DNA of 64,000 bases. Source: REEB85 sp018971455. Lineage in GTDB: Bacteria > Pseudomonadota > Alphaproteobacteria > Acetobacterales > Acetobacteraceae. This document shows, in pieces, positions 46,499 through 55,161 of the stretch; within the stretch, counting starts at the first letter, position 1; each line of letters begins with the position of its first letter. The notes under the pieces are model-generated. The model saw only the letters and a list, made by a program, of their open reading frames with translations, was not told the origin of the DNA and did no database searches. The stretch spans positions 1-64,000 of the forward strand of contig JAGWNT010000004.1 in assembly GCA_028871195.1 (NCBI GenBank), in the 5' to 3' direction. The position numbers and the translations under genes were made by a program.

Positions 46499-46912
46499 TC
46501 ACGCCAGCTCGGAGATCACCTCGTTGCCGCGCTTGAGCGTCTGACTGACCGGGCATTTCTCGGCGATCGCCAGCAGGCGGGCACGCTGGCCGTCGTCGAG
46601 CGCGCCGGCCACGGTGATGCGGCGGGTGAAGCGGTCGATCTTGCCCCCGGCCGGGCCGGTCACCATCTCATGGCCGACTTCCACCGTCAGCTGGTCGATC
46701 TTCCAGCCATGCCGGGCGGCATACATGCGCAGCGTGATCGCCGTGCAGGCGCCGAGCGCCCCCTGCACCAGCTCGTGCGGGTTGGGCGCGCTGTCCAGGC
46801 CGCCAAGCTCGGTCGGCTCATCAGCCAGCAGGCGATGCTGCCGCACCGCGATATCCTGGCCGTAGGGGACGTTCGCGTTGCCGCTGACCAGCGCCACCGC
46901 CTCCACGCTCAC
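46499..46912 (-). CDS. OsmC family protein
   Basis: A 137-residue protein from GTG 46912, overlapping the copZ stop as GTGA. Both redox cysteines of the family are present (GALGACTAITLRMYAARHGW and AEKCPVSQTLKRGN), so peroxide or thiol chemistry is expected. The start has no separate ribosome site, consistent with coupling to copZ. It is the distal gene of the copper-controlled minus-strand pair. Confidence 0.9.
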   Translation of the reverse strand: MSVEAVALVSGNANVPYGQDIAVRQHRLLADEPTELGGLDSAPNPHELVQGALGACTAITLRMYAARHGWKIDQLTVEVGHEMVTGPAGGKIDRFTRRITVAGALDDGQRARLLAIAEKCPVSQTLKRGNEVISELA

Positions 46913-47127
46913 GCGCGGGTCTCCGGCGTTGCGGCCGGTTGCGGGGTGAATCCGGCCTCGCGCAGGCTGGCCGCCAGCGCCGCGTCGCTCGCCTTGGCGG
47001 TCACCCGCACCCGGTGGGTTTGCAGGTCGGCCTCCACCGTGCCGGCCGGATCGAGCGCCCTGACGGCGTTGGTCACCGCCTTCACGCAGCCGCCGCAGGT
47101 CATGTCGGGGATAAGGAATTCGGTCAT
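46909..47127 (-). CDS. copZ: Copper chaperone-like heavy-metal-associated protein
   Basis: A 72-residue HMA domain: IPDMTCGGCVKAV supplies the Cys-x2-Cys Cu(I) site. It probably delivers copper to the divergently encoded CopA or protects the cytoplasm. ATG 47127 has GGGAG six to seven bases upstream. The C-terminal Pro/Ala/Thr tail (TPQPAATPETRA) extends past the usual domain end. First gene of copZ-osmC. Confidence 0.9.
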   Translation of the reverse strand: MTEFLIPDMTCGGCVKAVTNAVRALDPAGTVEADLQTHRVRVTAKASDAALAASLREAGFTPQPAATPETRA

Positions 47128-47180
47128 CACTGGCTCCCGGGCCGCATCGTGGAATCGTCAAGGCGCGACAGGCTGAACCC

Positions 47181-47200
47181 TGCCATGATGGCAATGTCAA
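47181..47200 (-). promoter_or_regulatory. CueR-type operator/promoter candidate for copZ-osmC
   Basis: On the minus strand TTGACA (47200-47195) is followed by the palindrome TGCCATCATGGCA (47193-47181), where a MerR-family regulator would bind in the long spacer. About 19 bases downstream a -10 is not obvious. The core CCATGATGGCAA recurs in the copA operator 40 bases away. Confidence 0.6.
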
Positions 47201-47213
47201 GCGGCGTCGAGGC

Positions 47214-47236
47214 TTGACCTTCCCATGATGGCAAGG
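47214..47236 (+). promoter_or_regulatory. CueR-type operator/promoter candidate for copA-cueR
   Basis: TTGACC (47214-47219) runs into the imperfect dyad CCTTCCCATGATGGCAAGG (47218-47236). This closely resembles known CueR/MerR-family copper operators (ACCTTCCN-spacer-GGAAGGT). It lies 36 bases before the copA ATG. The -10 element is weak. Confidence 0.7.
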
Positions 47237-47271
47237 CCCACATGGGGTGTCGCACACGGAAGACCAGGCCG

Positions 47272-49503
47272 ATGGACCAGATGGTACGGGACGAACCGCG
47301 CGAGGCGCCGGGGGCGGCGGGCCGGCAGATCACGCTCGATATCGAGGGCATGACCTGCGCCTCCTGTGTGGCGCGGGTGGAGAAGGCCCTGACGCGCGTG
47401 CCGGGGGTGGCGGGTGCCGATGTCAATCTCGCCACCGAGCGGGCGCGGGTCGCGCTGGCGGCGCCGGTGGCGATGGCGGATCTGCTCGCCGCCGTAGAGC
47501 GCGCCGGCTACAGCGCGCACGAAATCATGCCGGATGTCGTGCCGGCTACCAGGCCGGCCTCGCGGCGCGAGAGCCTGCATCTGATCGCGGCCATCGTGCT
47601 GACGCTGCCGCTGGCGCTGCCGATGATGCTGGCGCCGTTCGGCCGGCACGTCGCACTGTCCGGCTGGGTGCAGCTCGCCCTGGCCTCGCTGGTGCAGTTC
47701 TGGCTTGGCGCGCGCTTCTATGTCGCCGGCTGGCGCGCGCTGCGTGCCGGGGCCGGCAACATGGACCTGTTGGTGGCGCTCGGCACATCGGCGGCCTACG
47801 GGCTTAGCCTCTATCTTCTGCTTGCGCCGCCGGTGGTCATGGAAAGCGGCATGCAGCCGCTCTATTTCGAGGCCTCCTCGGTGGTGATCACCCTGGTGCT
47901 GCTCGGCAAGTTTCTCGAGGCCCGCGCCCGCCGGCAGACCGCCTCGGCGATTGCCGCCCTGGCCGCCCTGCGCCCGGAAACCGCCCGCGTGCTGCGGGAC
48001 GGCGAGGAGCGGGAGATCCCGATCGCCCGGCTGCGCGTCGGCGACCATCTGGCCGTCCGTCCGGGCGAGCGCATCGCCGCCGATGGCCGCGTCATCGAGG
48101 GGAGCAGCGCGGTCGATGAATCGCTGCTGACCGGCGAAAGCATGCCGGCCGAGAAGGGGCAGGGGGCGCGCGTCATCGGCGGCGCGGTGAACGGGCAGGG
48201 GCGGCTGGTGGTCGAGGTCACCGCCACCGGCACGCAGAGCGTGCTGGCGCGCATGATCCGCCTGGTCGAGGACGCACAGGCCACCAAGGCGCCGATCCAG
48301 CGCCTCGTCGATCGGGTGAGTGCCATTTTCGTGCCGGTCGTGCTCGGGCTCGCGGCGCTGACCCTGGGCGGCTGGCTGATCGCCGGCGCCCCGGCGCAGG
48401 TGGCGATCCTCGACGCCGTTGCGGTGCTGGTCATCGCCTGCCCTTGCGCCCTCGGCCTCGCGACCCCGACCGCCATCATGGCCGGCACCGGCGTGGCCGC
48501 GCGCCACGGCATCCTGATCCGCGACGCGGTGGCGCTGGAGCGCGCCCATGCCGCGACGGTCGTGGTGTTCGACAAGACCGGCACGCTGACCGAGGGGCGC
48601 CCGCGCCTGGTCGGCATGGCGGGCGGGGACGGCGCGGACCTGCTGCGGCTGGCCGCGGCCGTCCAGCAGGGCAGCGAGCACCCGCTGGCGCGCGCGGTGG
48701 TCGAAGCGGCGGCGGCCCAGGGCGTGGCGGTGCCGCCGGCCAGCGAGATGCGCGCCTTGCCCGGCCGCGGCGTGCAGGCGCTCGTCGAGGGGCGCCATTT
48801 GCTGCTCGCCAGCCCGCGCGCCATCGCGGAGGCTGGCTTCGCGCCCGGCGCCCTCGCCGAGGCGGCCGCATGGCAAGGCGAGGGGCGCAGCCTCGCCTGG
48901 CTCGCCGAGACGGCGCCGCAACGCCGCGTGCTCGGCCTGCTCGCCTTCGCCGATACGCCAAAGCCGGGGGCGGCCGCGGCCGTCGCGCGGCTGCACCGCG
49001 CCGGGTTACGCACCGTGCTGCTGAGCGGGGACAACCGCGCCAGCGCGGAGGCGGTCGGTCGCGCCCTCGGCATCGGGACGGTGATCGCCGAGGTGCTTCC
49101 GGCGGACAAGGCGGCACGGATCGCGGCGCTGCACGAGGCGGGCGACATCGTCGCCATGGTGGGCGACGGCATCAACGATGCGCCCGCCCTGGCGGCGGCC
49201 GACATCGGCATGGCCATGGCGACCGGCACCGACATCGCCATGCAGGCGGCCGGGGTGACGCTGATGCGTGGCGATCCCGCGCTGGTCGCCGAGGCGATCG
49301 CGATCTCGCGCCGCACCACCGCGACCATCCGCCGCGGCCTGTTCTGGGCCTTCGTCTACAATCTCATCGGCATCCCGCTGGCCGCCTTCGGCCTGCTCAG
49401 CCCGACCATCGCCGGCGGCGCCATGGCGCTGTCCTCGGTCAGCGTCGTGCTGAACGCGCTGACCCTGCGCCGGTGGCGGGCGGAGGGGGGAGCGGGAGCA
49501 TGA
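47272..49503 (+). CDS. copA: Copper-exporting P1B-type ATPase
   Basis: Pumps Cu(I) out of the cytoplasm. The 743-residue protein has one N-terminal HMA domain (IEGMTCASCVARVE), eight membrane helices, the actuator TGES (LLTGESMPAEK) and the intramembrane copper site CPC (VIACPCALGLATPTAIM). The phosphorylation loop is DKTGTLTEG, and the hinge is MVGDGINDAPAL. ATG 47272 is used; an earlier GTG frame start at 47242 would overlap the operator region. The stop overlaps cueR. Confidence 0.96.
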   Translation: MDQMVRDEPREAPGAAGRQITLDIEGMTCASCVARVEKALTRVPGVAGADVNLATERARVALAAPVAMADLLAAVERAGYSAHEIMPDVVPATRPASRRESLHLIAAIVLTLPLALPMMLAPFGRHVALSGWVQLALASLVQFWLGARFYVAGWRALRAGAGNMDLLVALGTSAAYGLSLYLLLAPPVVMESGMQPLYFEASSVVITLVLLGKFLEARARRQTASAIAALAALRPETARVLRDGEEREIPIARLRVGDHLAVRPGERIAADGRVIEGSSAVDESLLTGESMPAEKGQGARVIGGAVNGQGRLVVEVTATGTQSVLARMIRLVEDAQATKAPIQRLVDRVSAIFVPVVLGLAALTLGGWLIAGAPAQVAILDAVAVLVIACPCALGLATPTAIMAGTGVAARHGILIRDAVALERAHAATVVVFDKTGTLTEGRPRLVGMAGGDGADLLRLAAAVQQGSEHPLARAVVEAAAAQGVAVPPASEMRALPGRGVQALVEGRHLLLASPRAIAEAGFAPGALAEAAAWQGEGRSLAWLAETAPQRRVLGLLAFADTPKPGAAAAVARLHRAGLRTVLLSGDNRASAEAVGRALGIGTVIAEVLPADKAARIAALHEAGDIVAMVGDGINDAPALAAADIGMAMATGTDIAMQAAGVTLMRGDPALVAEAIAISRRTTATIRRGLFWAFVYNLIGIPLAAFGLLSPTIAGGAMALSSVSVVLNALTLRRWRAEGGAGA

Positions 49504-49889
49504 ATATCGGCGCCGCGGCCGCGGCTTCCGGCGTGTCCGCCAAGATGATCCGCCATTACGAGGCGACCGGGCTGATCGCGCCCCCGGCGCGCTCGGCGGC
49601 CGGCTACCGCCATTACGATCCGCGCGACGTGCACACGCTGCGCTTCATTCGCCGGGCGCGCGACCTCGGCTTCTCGCTGCCCGAGATCGCGCGCCTGCTC
49701 GCCCTGTGGCACGACCAGGGCCGGCCGAGCGCCGAGGTCAAGGCGCTGGCGCTGCATCATGTCGCGGCCCTCGAGGCCAAGGCGGCCGCCCTGCAGGCGA
49801 TGAGCCGTACGCTGCGCCGCCTGGCCGAGCATTGCCACGGGGATGCGCGGCCCGACTGCCCGATCCTGGATGAGCTGGCCGCGCCCTGA
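49500..49889 (+). CDS. cueR: MerR-family copper-responsive regulator
   Basis: A 129-residue MerR protein that should activate copA and copZ when Cu(I) binds. The N-terminal winged helix has MIRHYEATGLIAPP and GYRHYDPRDVHTLRFIRRA. The metal loop CHGDARPDC places Cys at 112 and 120 and Ser at 77, exactly the residues that define Cu(I) selectivity in E. coli CueR. ATG overlaps the copA stop by four bases (ATGA), so regulator and pump are coupled. Confidence 0.94.
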   Translation: MNIGAAAAASGVSAKMIRHYEATGLIAPPARSAAGYRHYDPRDVHTLRFIRRARDLGFSLPEIARLLALWHDQGRPSAEVKALALHHVAALEAKAAALQAMSRTLRRLAEHCHGDARPDCPILDELAAP

Positions 49890-49990
49890 TTGCCGCCGAA
49901 CGGCGGCAGATGATTGCGATTGCGGCGCGAGGGGCAGTCCTGTATCTCACGCTGGTATTTCACGCGAGCGGGAAGAAGGGCGCGCGCAAG

Positions 49991-50368
49991 ATGAGCGAGA
50001 TGGTTGCCGAGCCGGCGCGAACGGCCGATGAGCTGGAGGCCCACGCGGCGGAGGCGGAGTCATTCCTGCGCTCCATCGCCAACCGCCACCGGCTGATGGT
50101 GCTGTGCTCGCTGATCGAGGGCGAGATACCGGCCGGCGAGCTGAGCCGCCGTCTCGGCCTGACCCAGTCCAACCTCTCCCGCCATCTGGCGACGCTGCGC
50201 GAGGAGGGGCTGGTCGCCACCCGGCGCGAGGCGACGACCATTCACTACCGCATTGCCTCCGACCGCGTGCAGACGGTGCTGGAGATGCTCTACGCGATGT
50301 TCTGTGCCGTGCCGCCGCCGCCGCCGGCCAGGGTCAGCCGGGCAGCACCTCGACCGCGACCGCGGTGA
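49991..50368 (+). CDS. ArsR-family regulator, SqrR/BigR-like
   Basis: A 125-residue winged-helix repressor (ESFLRSIANRHRLMVLCSLI; recognition helix LGLTQSNLSRHLATLREEGL). Cys39 and Cys105 are 66 residues apart, the same spacing as the persulfide-sensing Cys41/Cys107 of Rhodobacter SqrR. It may therefore sense sulfane sulfur. ATG 49991 gives the usual family N-terminus; a start at 49910 would add 27 atypical residues. The 3' end overlaps the convergent phosphatase gene by 35 bases, encoding a Pro/Arg-rich tail. Confidence 0.88.
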   Translation: MSEMVAEPARTADELEAHAAEAESFLRSIANRHRLMVLCSLIEGEIPAGELSRRLGLTQSNLSRHLATLREEGLVATRREATTIHYRIASDRVQTVLEMLYAMFCAVPPPPPARVSRAAPRPRPR

Positions 50369-51056
50369 CGTTGTCGCGCACATTGTGCGCGAGCGCCGCA
50401 TCGATCAGGCGCTCCGTCGGCTCGGCCTCGGCCGGGGTGGCCAGCAGCGCGGCGATGGCGGCTTCGTCCAGCGTCTTGCACAGCCCGTCGCTGCACAACA
50501 GGAAACGATCACCTGGCGCGTAGCGGCTGATCACCTTGTCGAGCTCGAGAATGTCGCAATCGGCCCCGATGGCCCGCGTGATGACATTGGCGCGTGGGTG
50601 GTTTTCCGCCTCCGCCGCGCTGATCGCGCCGGCATCGACCAGTTCCTGGACCAGCGAATGGTCGCGGCTGATCTGGGTGAGATGCCCGTCGCGCAGCAGG
50701 TAGAGGCGTGAATCGCCGGCCCACAGGCAGGCGAAATGCGAATCCCGCGCGATCAGCACGACCACCGTCGAGGCGCTGATGTCATGCCCGCTCTCGGCCT
50801 CGCGCAGCGCCTCGTGGGCGGCGCTCATGCGGTTGCGCACTTCGGCGAGCATCGCCCCGGCGCCGAGCCCGCCGGGAATGGCGGAGAGCGCGTCGGCGAT
50901 CATGCGCGAGGCAACCTCGCCGCGCGCGTGCCCGCCGGCACCGTCTGCCACCGCCCACAGGCCGATCTCCGGGCGGTTCACGTAGGTGTCCTCGTTATGG
51001 GCGCGCACCGTGCCGACATGCGTCGTCGCCCAGGAGCGGAAATGCTCGCCCGTCAT
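50334..51056 (-). CDS. pppA: PP2C-type serine/threonine phosphatase of the T6SS
   Basis: A 240-residue PPM phosphatase. Metal motifs are visible: VRAHNEDTYV, LWAVADGAGGHARGE, CLWAGDSRLYLLRDG, LLCSDGL and the final VRDNVTAV. In T6SS loci PppA removes phosphate from the FHA protein and shuts off secretion. ATG overlaps the tagF stop by four bases. The opposing kinase PpkA is not in the window. Last gene of the T6SS run. Confidence 0.92.
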   Translation of the reverse strand: MTGEHFRSWATTHVGTVRAHNEDTYVNRPEIGLWAVADGAGGHARGEVASRMIADALSAIPGGLGAGAMLAEVRNRMSAAHEALREAESGHDISASTVVVLIARDSHFACLWAGDSRLYLLRDGHLTQISRDHSLVQELVDAGAISAAEAENHPRANVITRAIGADCDILELDKVISRYAPGDRFLLCSDGLCKTLDEAAIAALLATPAEAEPTERLIDAALAHNVRDNVTAVAVEVLPG

Positions 51057-51619
51057 GACGCCTCCACCGGATCGTGCAGCAGGGTCGCGAAGCTCCGCGC
51101 ATCCGGCAGGCCGCGCGTGGTGCGCCGTGTTGCGGCGACGTAGGGCGAGCCCGAACTCCACCAGATGGCCTGGTCCCCGCCATCCGGAGGGGCGGCGATA
51201 TCGCCCGGCGGCAGGCGCGCGAGCAGCGCCTCCGGCCCGAGATCCTGCTCCAGCGCGTCGAGCCCGGCCTGCTCCGCGCCGTCGAGCCACGCCTCGCCGG
51301 CGCGGGCCAGGCCCGTGGCGCCGGCGCCGGGCAGGATGCAGGCCAGCGTCAGGGGGAAATGCCGGCCGGCCTTGTCCACGCTCGGCATCCACAGCCCGAG
51401 CACGGCGTCGGGGCCGCAGGCGCCGTCGGGCAGGGCGAAGCGCCAGATCGGCGCCTCCATCCAGGCGGCGAGCCAGGCCTCGCCAAGGGCGGCGCGGCTG
51501 GCGGAGAGCCCGGCCTGCAGCCAGTCATCCCACGGATCGGTGAACGCGCGCGGCAGCCCGGCGCGCAGGAAGTCGCCGCGCGCCGGCAGCTTGCCGAAAA
51601 GGCCTACAGATGCGGGCAC
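51053..51619 (-). CDS. tagF: T6SS-associated protein TagF
   Basis: A 188-residue TagF/ImpM-type protein, usually a post-translational repressor of T6SS assembly. The start is GTG 51619 (MPASVGLFGKLPARGDFLRA), a typical family opening, and it overlaps the 3' end of tssM by 16 bases. PDAVLGLWMPSVDKAGRHFP and AIWWSSGSP are recognisable family segments. It sits between tssM and the phosphatase, a common arrangement. Confidence 0.9.
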   Translation of the reverse strand: MPASVGLFGKLPARGDFLRAGLPRAFTDPWDDWLQAGLSASRAALGEAWLAAWMEAPIWRFALPDGACGPDAVLGLWMPSVDKAGRHFPLTLACILPGAGATGLARAGEAWLDGAEQAGLDALEQDLGPEALLARLPPGDIAAPPDGGDQAIWWSSGSPYVAATRRTTRGLPDARSFATLLHDPVEAS

Positions 51620-54600
51620 CGGAAATCCTGCAGGATGCCGGGGGTGAAGGGGTTGAAGACGGAGCCCGCCCGGATATCGAACACCACCCGCCGCGCACCC
51701 TGGGTGAAGGTGAGCTGGAACAGCTCCGAGCCGCCGGCCTTCTGCAGGCTGCCCTGCCCGAACAGGCGGAACAGAGCCCAGGGCCCGGAGGCCTGCAGCA
51801 CGCCGGTGGTGCCCGGTGCGGGCGGATCGAAGACCAGCCGGACATTGTTCATGCCGGCCGGCCCGGGCCAGGTGATCGCCGTCGAGCGCGTCGGTCCGTT
51901 GGCGTAGTTCACCACCACGCCGCCGAGATCCAGCGTCACCTGTCGGGCGCCGCTGTCGAGCTGCTCGGGGGTGATGTCGAAGCTCACCTGCGGCACCGCG
52001 CCGCCGGCGGCGAAGAACAGGTCGCGGATCACCGCGGCGCGCTGGAACTGGGCCAGGTCGGCCTGCGAGATCGGCGGCGGCACGCCGTCCACGGTCTTGG
52101 CCGTCCAGTTGCGCTGGCTCATGTCCACGAACGGGCGCAGCTGGGTGTTGAAGAAGCTGTCGAGCAGCCCGCCCGGCGCGAAGAGATGGGCGAAATCGCC
52201 GAGCGGAATGGAATCGGTGGCGCCCGGGCTGAACGGGTAGCGCCCGGCGACCGCCTGCTGGCAGAGCTGGGCCGGCCCGCCGCTGCCGTTGAACGCTGCG
52301 GCGGCCTGCTGCCGCGCGCCGCCGCCGCGCAGGGTGGTGCCGGTCGCGGCGATGGCGCGCAGCCAGCGCGCCACCGGCTCCGGCTGGCGGGCGGCCTCGG
52401 CGGTGAGAAGCTGGGCCGGATCGTCGCCGGTGCCGATCGGCGGCGCGCCGCCGGCGGGGGCCGCGGCCATCTTCTGCAATTGCTGCTGCAGATCGTTCAT
52501 CAGCTTGAGCACGTTGTCGATCGGTGCGCCCGGCCCGGTGCCGACGAAGTCGCGCAGCGGCTTGTAGCGCAGATCGATCTCGCTGCCCGGCGGCGGCGGC
52601 GGCGCGGCCCCCGGTGCCGCGGCGCCAAGCAGGCCCTTCAGCCGGTTCTCCGCGCCGGTGAGGCCGGCGGCCTGGCCGGCTGTGCCGGCGGCCGTGGTGG
52701 CGGCCTTGGTGCCCGGTGGCGGCGGCGGCGGCACCGACAGCGTCAATTGCCGCGCGATGCCGGCCAGCAGGTCGCGCATCGGCGATTGCGGCGAGGACAG
52801 GATGTAGAGGTCCTGCACCGACTGGTTGAGATTGCTCCAGGGCTCGATGTTGAGATCGGCGAGCAGCGCGTCCCAATGGGCCGCGTAATCCTTCTCGTAG
52901 AGGCCGATGACGTCACGCTCCAGCCCCTGCATCTCCGGGCTGGCCGGGTTGATTTCCGTGCGCGTGCCGAGCACCCAGCTCTCGCCGGCCACCTCGCGGG
53001 CGACATTGGCAAGGGCGGGCAGCAGCACGCCGTGGAAGCCCACGATGGTGTAGAAGCCGGGCACGCCCTCGCTCAGCGGCTTGCCGGAGCTGCGGATGAA
53101 CACCCGCACGCCCGATGCGCCGGCGGCGTCGGCCGGGCGCCACGGCGGCAGGCGCTGCGCGGCGGAGGACTGGCTGATGCGGGCATAGACGCGCTGGGCC
53201 AGCGGAATGCGGCTCAGCACCCGCCGCGCATCCTCGACCAGCCCGCCATCGAGCGAGACCGGCGGCAGCGGGGCCGCGAGCAGCGCGTCGAGATGGCCGG
53301 CGAGGTCCTGGCGCAGCGGCGTGGCGGGCGCGCCGGGGAAGCTCGCCTGCCAGTCCAGCGCCATCCAGGCGCGCACCAGTTCCTTGTCCATCGGCCCGGC
53401 ACTGCCGAGCATCAGATAGACGCGGGTGGCCTCGTAGAGCAGGTCGGGCTGGTTCATGGCCCCGCGCATCTGCGCCTCCAGCCGCAGCACCAGCCGCGGC
53501 AGCAGCACGCGCTCCAGCGCATGGCGGTAGACCAGCCGCGCGCCGGTGGCGAGTTTTCCCGCCTGCGACAGGCCCAGCCCGCCCGCCCGGTCCTGCCCGT
53601 GGCGCGCCGCGCCGAACGGGAGATCGCGGGCCTGGTCGAGCAGCGGCAGCACCGGCGGAAGGTCGGCGTCACGCACCGGGTCGAGCGGCAGGGCGGAGGC
53701 GGTCTTGATGTAGCGGTCGAGGGCGGCGTTGGTTTCGGCGATCGCCGCCTGGTTCGTGCTGCGGCTGTGCCACAGCGCGGCGCCGATGCCCACCACCAGC
53801 AGGGCGAGCACGCCGAAGGCTCCGGCGCGGATCAGCGCGCGCCGGCGCGCCGCCCCGGGCCTGCTGGTCACCAGCATGGCCTCGCCGAACACCACGTCGC
53901 GCAGCAGGCGGCCGAGGAAGTAGCTGCGTCCCTGCTCGGGGCGCAGGCTCGGCGCGCGCCGCTGATCGACGCCGAAGGCGCGGGCGAGGGCGCCGGTCAG
54001 GCGGTCGATCGGCGTGCCTTCCTGGGTGCCGGAGGCCATGTAGACGCCGCGCAGGAACGGCGCGGGGTCGAGGCGCGAGCCGCCGAACGCCTCCTGCAGG
54101 AACTCGGCGAGGGGCGCCTCCAGGCTCGCCACCTGGGCGGGAAAACCGGCAATCATGGCCCGCCGCTCGGGGCTGCGCTCGGTCTGCAACCGATCGAGCA
54201 GGCGGGTGTTGAGCCGCTCCACCAGCGCCTTGAACTCGGCGGCGAAGCCGGCCACGGGGCCGGCCTCGCCACGCCCCGCCGCCAGCGGGAAGGTGGTGCC
54301 CCAGACCTGCGCGCGCTTCTCGCGATCGAGATCGTCGAAGAACTCGCTGAAGCCGGCGAGCAGGTCGGCCTTGGTGAGAATGGCATAGACCGGCACCCGC
54401 ACGCCGAGCCGCTCGGAGAGTTCCTTCACCCGCTTGCGGATGGCGCGCGCATGGGCGAGCCGCTCGGCCTGCGGGGCGGTGGCGATGTCCGACAGCGCTA
54501 TGGCCACCAATACGCCGTTCAGCGGCTGGCGCTCGCGCGTGCGCTTGAGCAGGTCGAGGAAGCCTTCCCATCCGGCACGATCGACCGCCGCGTCCGAATC

Positions 54601-55146
54601 ACGCGTCGTGTAGCGCCCGGCGGTGTCGATCAGCACGGCGTTCTCGGTGAACCACCACTCGCACATGCGCGTGCCGCCGACGCCGGCGATCGCCTGCTGG
54701 CCCATTTCCGCGGCGAGCGGGAATGTCAGGCCGGCATTGAGCAGGGCCGTGGTCTTGCCCGCGCCGGGCGGGCCGATGATGACGTACCAGGGCTGCTCAT
54801 ACAGCCAGCCGCGCGTGCCGCGCGCCTTCTTGAGCAGGCCGAGGGCGGTGGTCAGCTTGTCGCGCATCGCCGCGACTTCCTCGGCCGAGGCGGCGATCGA
54901 GGGGTCGGCCGCGGCCTCGGCGACGCCGCTCTCCAGCGCCTGCTCGCGCCCGCGGCGGCGCAGATGCAGCCACAGGTTGATGCCGAACCACAGCAGCAGC
55001 AGCACCAGAATAATGCCGCCGCGCACCACCACGGGGGCGAGCGCATCGAGGAACGGCCCGAACACCCAGACCAGCACGGCGAGCAGCGCCACGCCGATGA
55101 AACTGAGGAACCAGCGCGAGGTGAAGAATCCGATCACAGCCTTCAT
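51604..55146 (-). CDS. tssM: T6SS membrane subunit TssM (IcmF)
   Basis: The 1180-residue inner-membrane scaffold of the T6SS membrane complex. Two helices lie near the N-terminus (about 10-31 and 41-60) and a third near residue 440-460 (GVLALLVVGIGAALW). The cytoplasmic ATPase-like domain has an intact Walker A GPPGAGKTT at about 125-133. The large periplasmic part ends at RCPHL and should contact TssJ. Size is usual. It follows tssL by 15 bases. Confidence 0.96.
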   Translation of the reverse strand: MKAVIGFFTSRWFLSFIGVALLAVLVWVFGPFLDALAPVVVRGGIILVLLLLWFGINLWLHLRRRGREQALESGVAEAAADPSIAASAEEVAAMRDKLTTALGLLKKARGTRGWLYEQPWYVIIGPPGAGKTTALLNAGLTFPLAAEMGQQAIAGVGGTRMCEWWFTENAVLIDTAGRYTTRDSDAAVDRAGWEGFLDLLKRTRERQPLNGVLVAIALSDIATAPQAERLAHARAIRKRVKELSERLGVRVPVYAILTKADLLAGFSEFFDDLDREKRAQVWGTTFPLAAGRGEAGPVAGFAAEFKALVERLNTRLLDRLQTERSPERRAMIAGFPAQVASLEAPLAEFLQEAFGGSRLDPAPFLRGVYMASGTQEGTPIDRLTGALARAFGVDQRRAPSLRPEQGRSYFLGRLLRDVVFGEAMLVTSRPGAARRRALIRAGAFGVLALLVVGIGAALWHSRSTNQAAIAETNAALDRYIKTASALPLDPVRDADLPPVLPLLDQARDLPFGAARHGQDRAGGLGLSQAGKLATGARLVYRHALERVLLPRLVLRLEAQMRGAMNQPDLLYEATRVYLMLGSAGPMDKELVRAWMALDWQASFPGAPATPLRQDLAGHLDALLAAPLPPVSLDGGLVEDARRVLSRIPLAQRVYARISQSSAAQRLPPWRPADAAGASGVRVFIRSSGKPLSEGVPGFYTIVGFHGVLLPALANVAREVAGESWVLGTRTEINPASPEMQGLERDVIGLYEKDYAAHWDALLADLNIEPWSNLNQSVQDLYILSSPQSPMRDLLAGIARQLTLSVPPPPPPGTKAATTAAGTAGQAAGLTGAENRLKGLLGAAAPGAAPPPPPGSEIDLRYKPLRDFVGTGPGAPIDNVLKLMNDLQQQLQKMAAAPAGGAPPIGTGDDPAQLLTAEAARQPEPVARWLRAIAATGTTLRGGGARQQAAAAFNGSGGPAQLCQQAVAGRYPFSPGATDSIPLGDFAHLFAPGGLLDSFFNTQLRPFVDMSQRNWTAKTVDGVPPPISQADLAQFQRAAVIRDLFFAAGGAVPQVSFDITPEQLDSGARQVTLDLGGVVVNYANGPTRSTAITWPGPAGMNNVRLVFDPPAPGTTGVLQASGPWALFRLFGQGSLQKAGGSELFQLTFTQGARRVVFDIRAGSVFNPFTPGILQDFRCPHL

Positions 55147-55161
55147 GGTTGCCCGCGCCCC

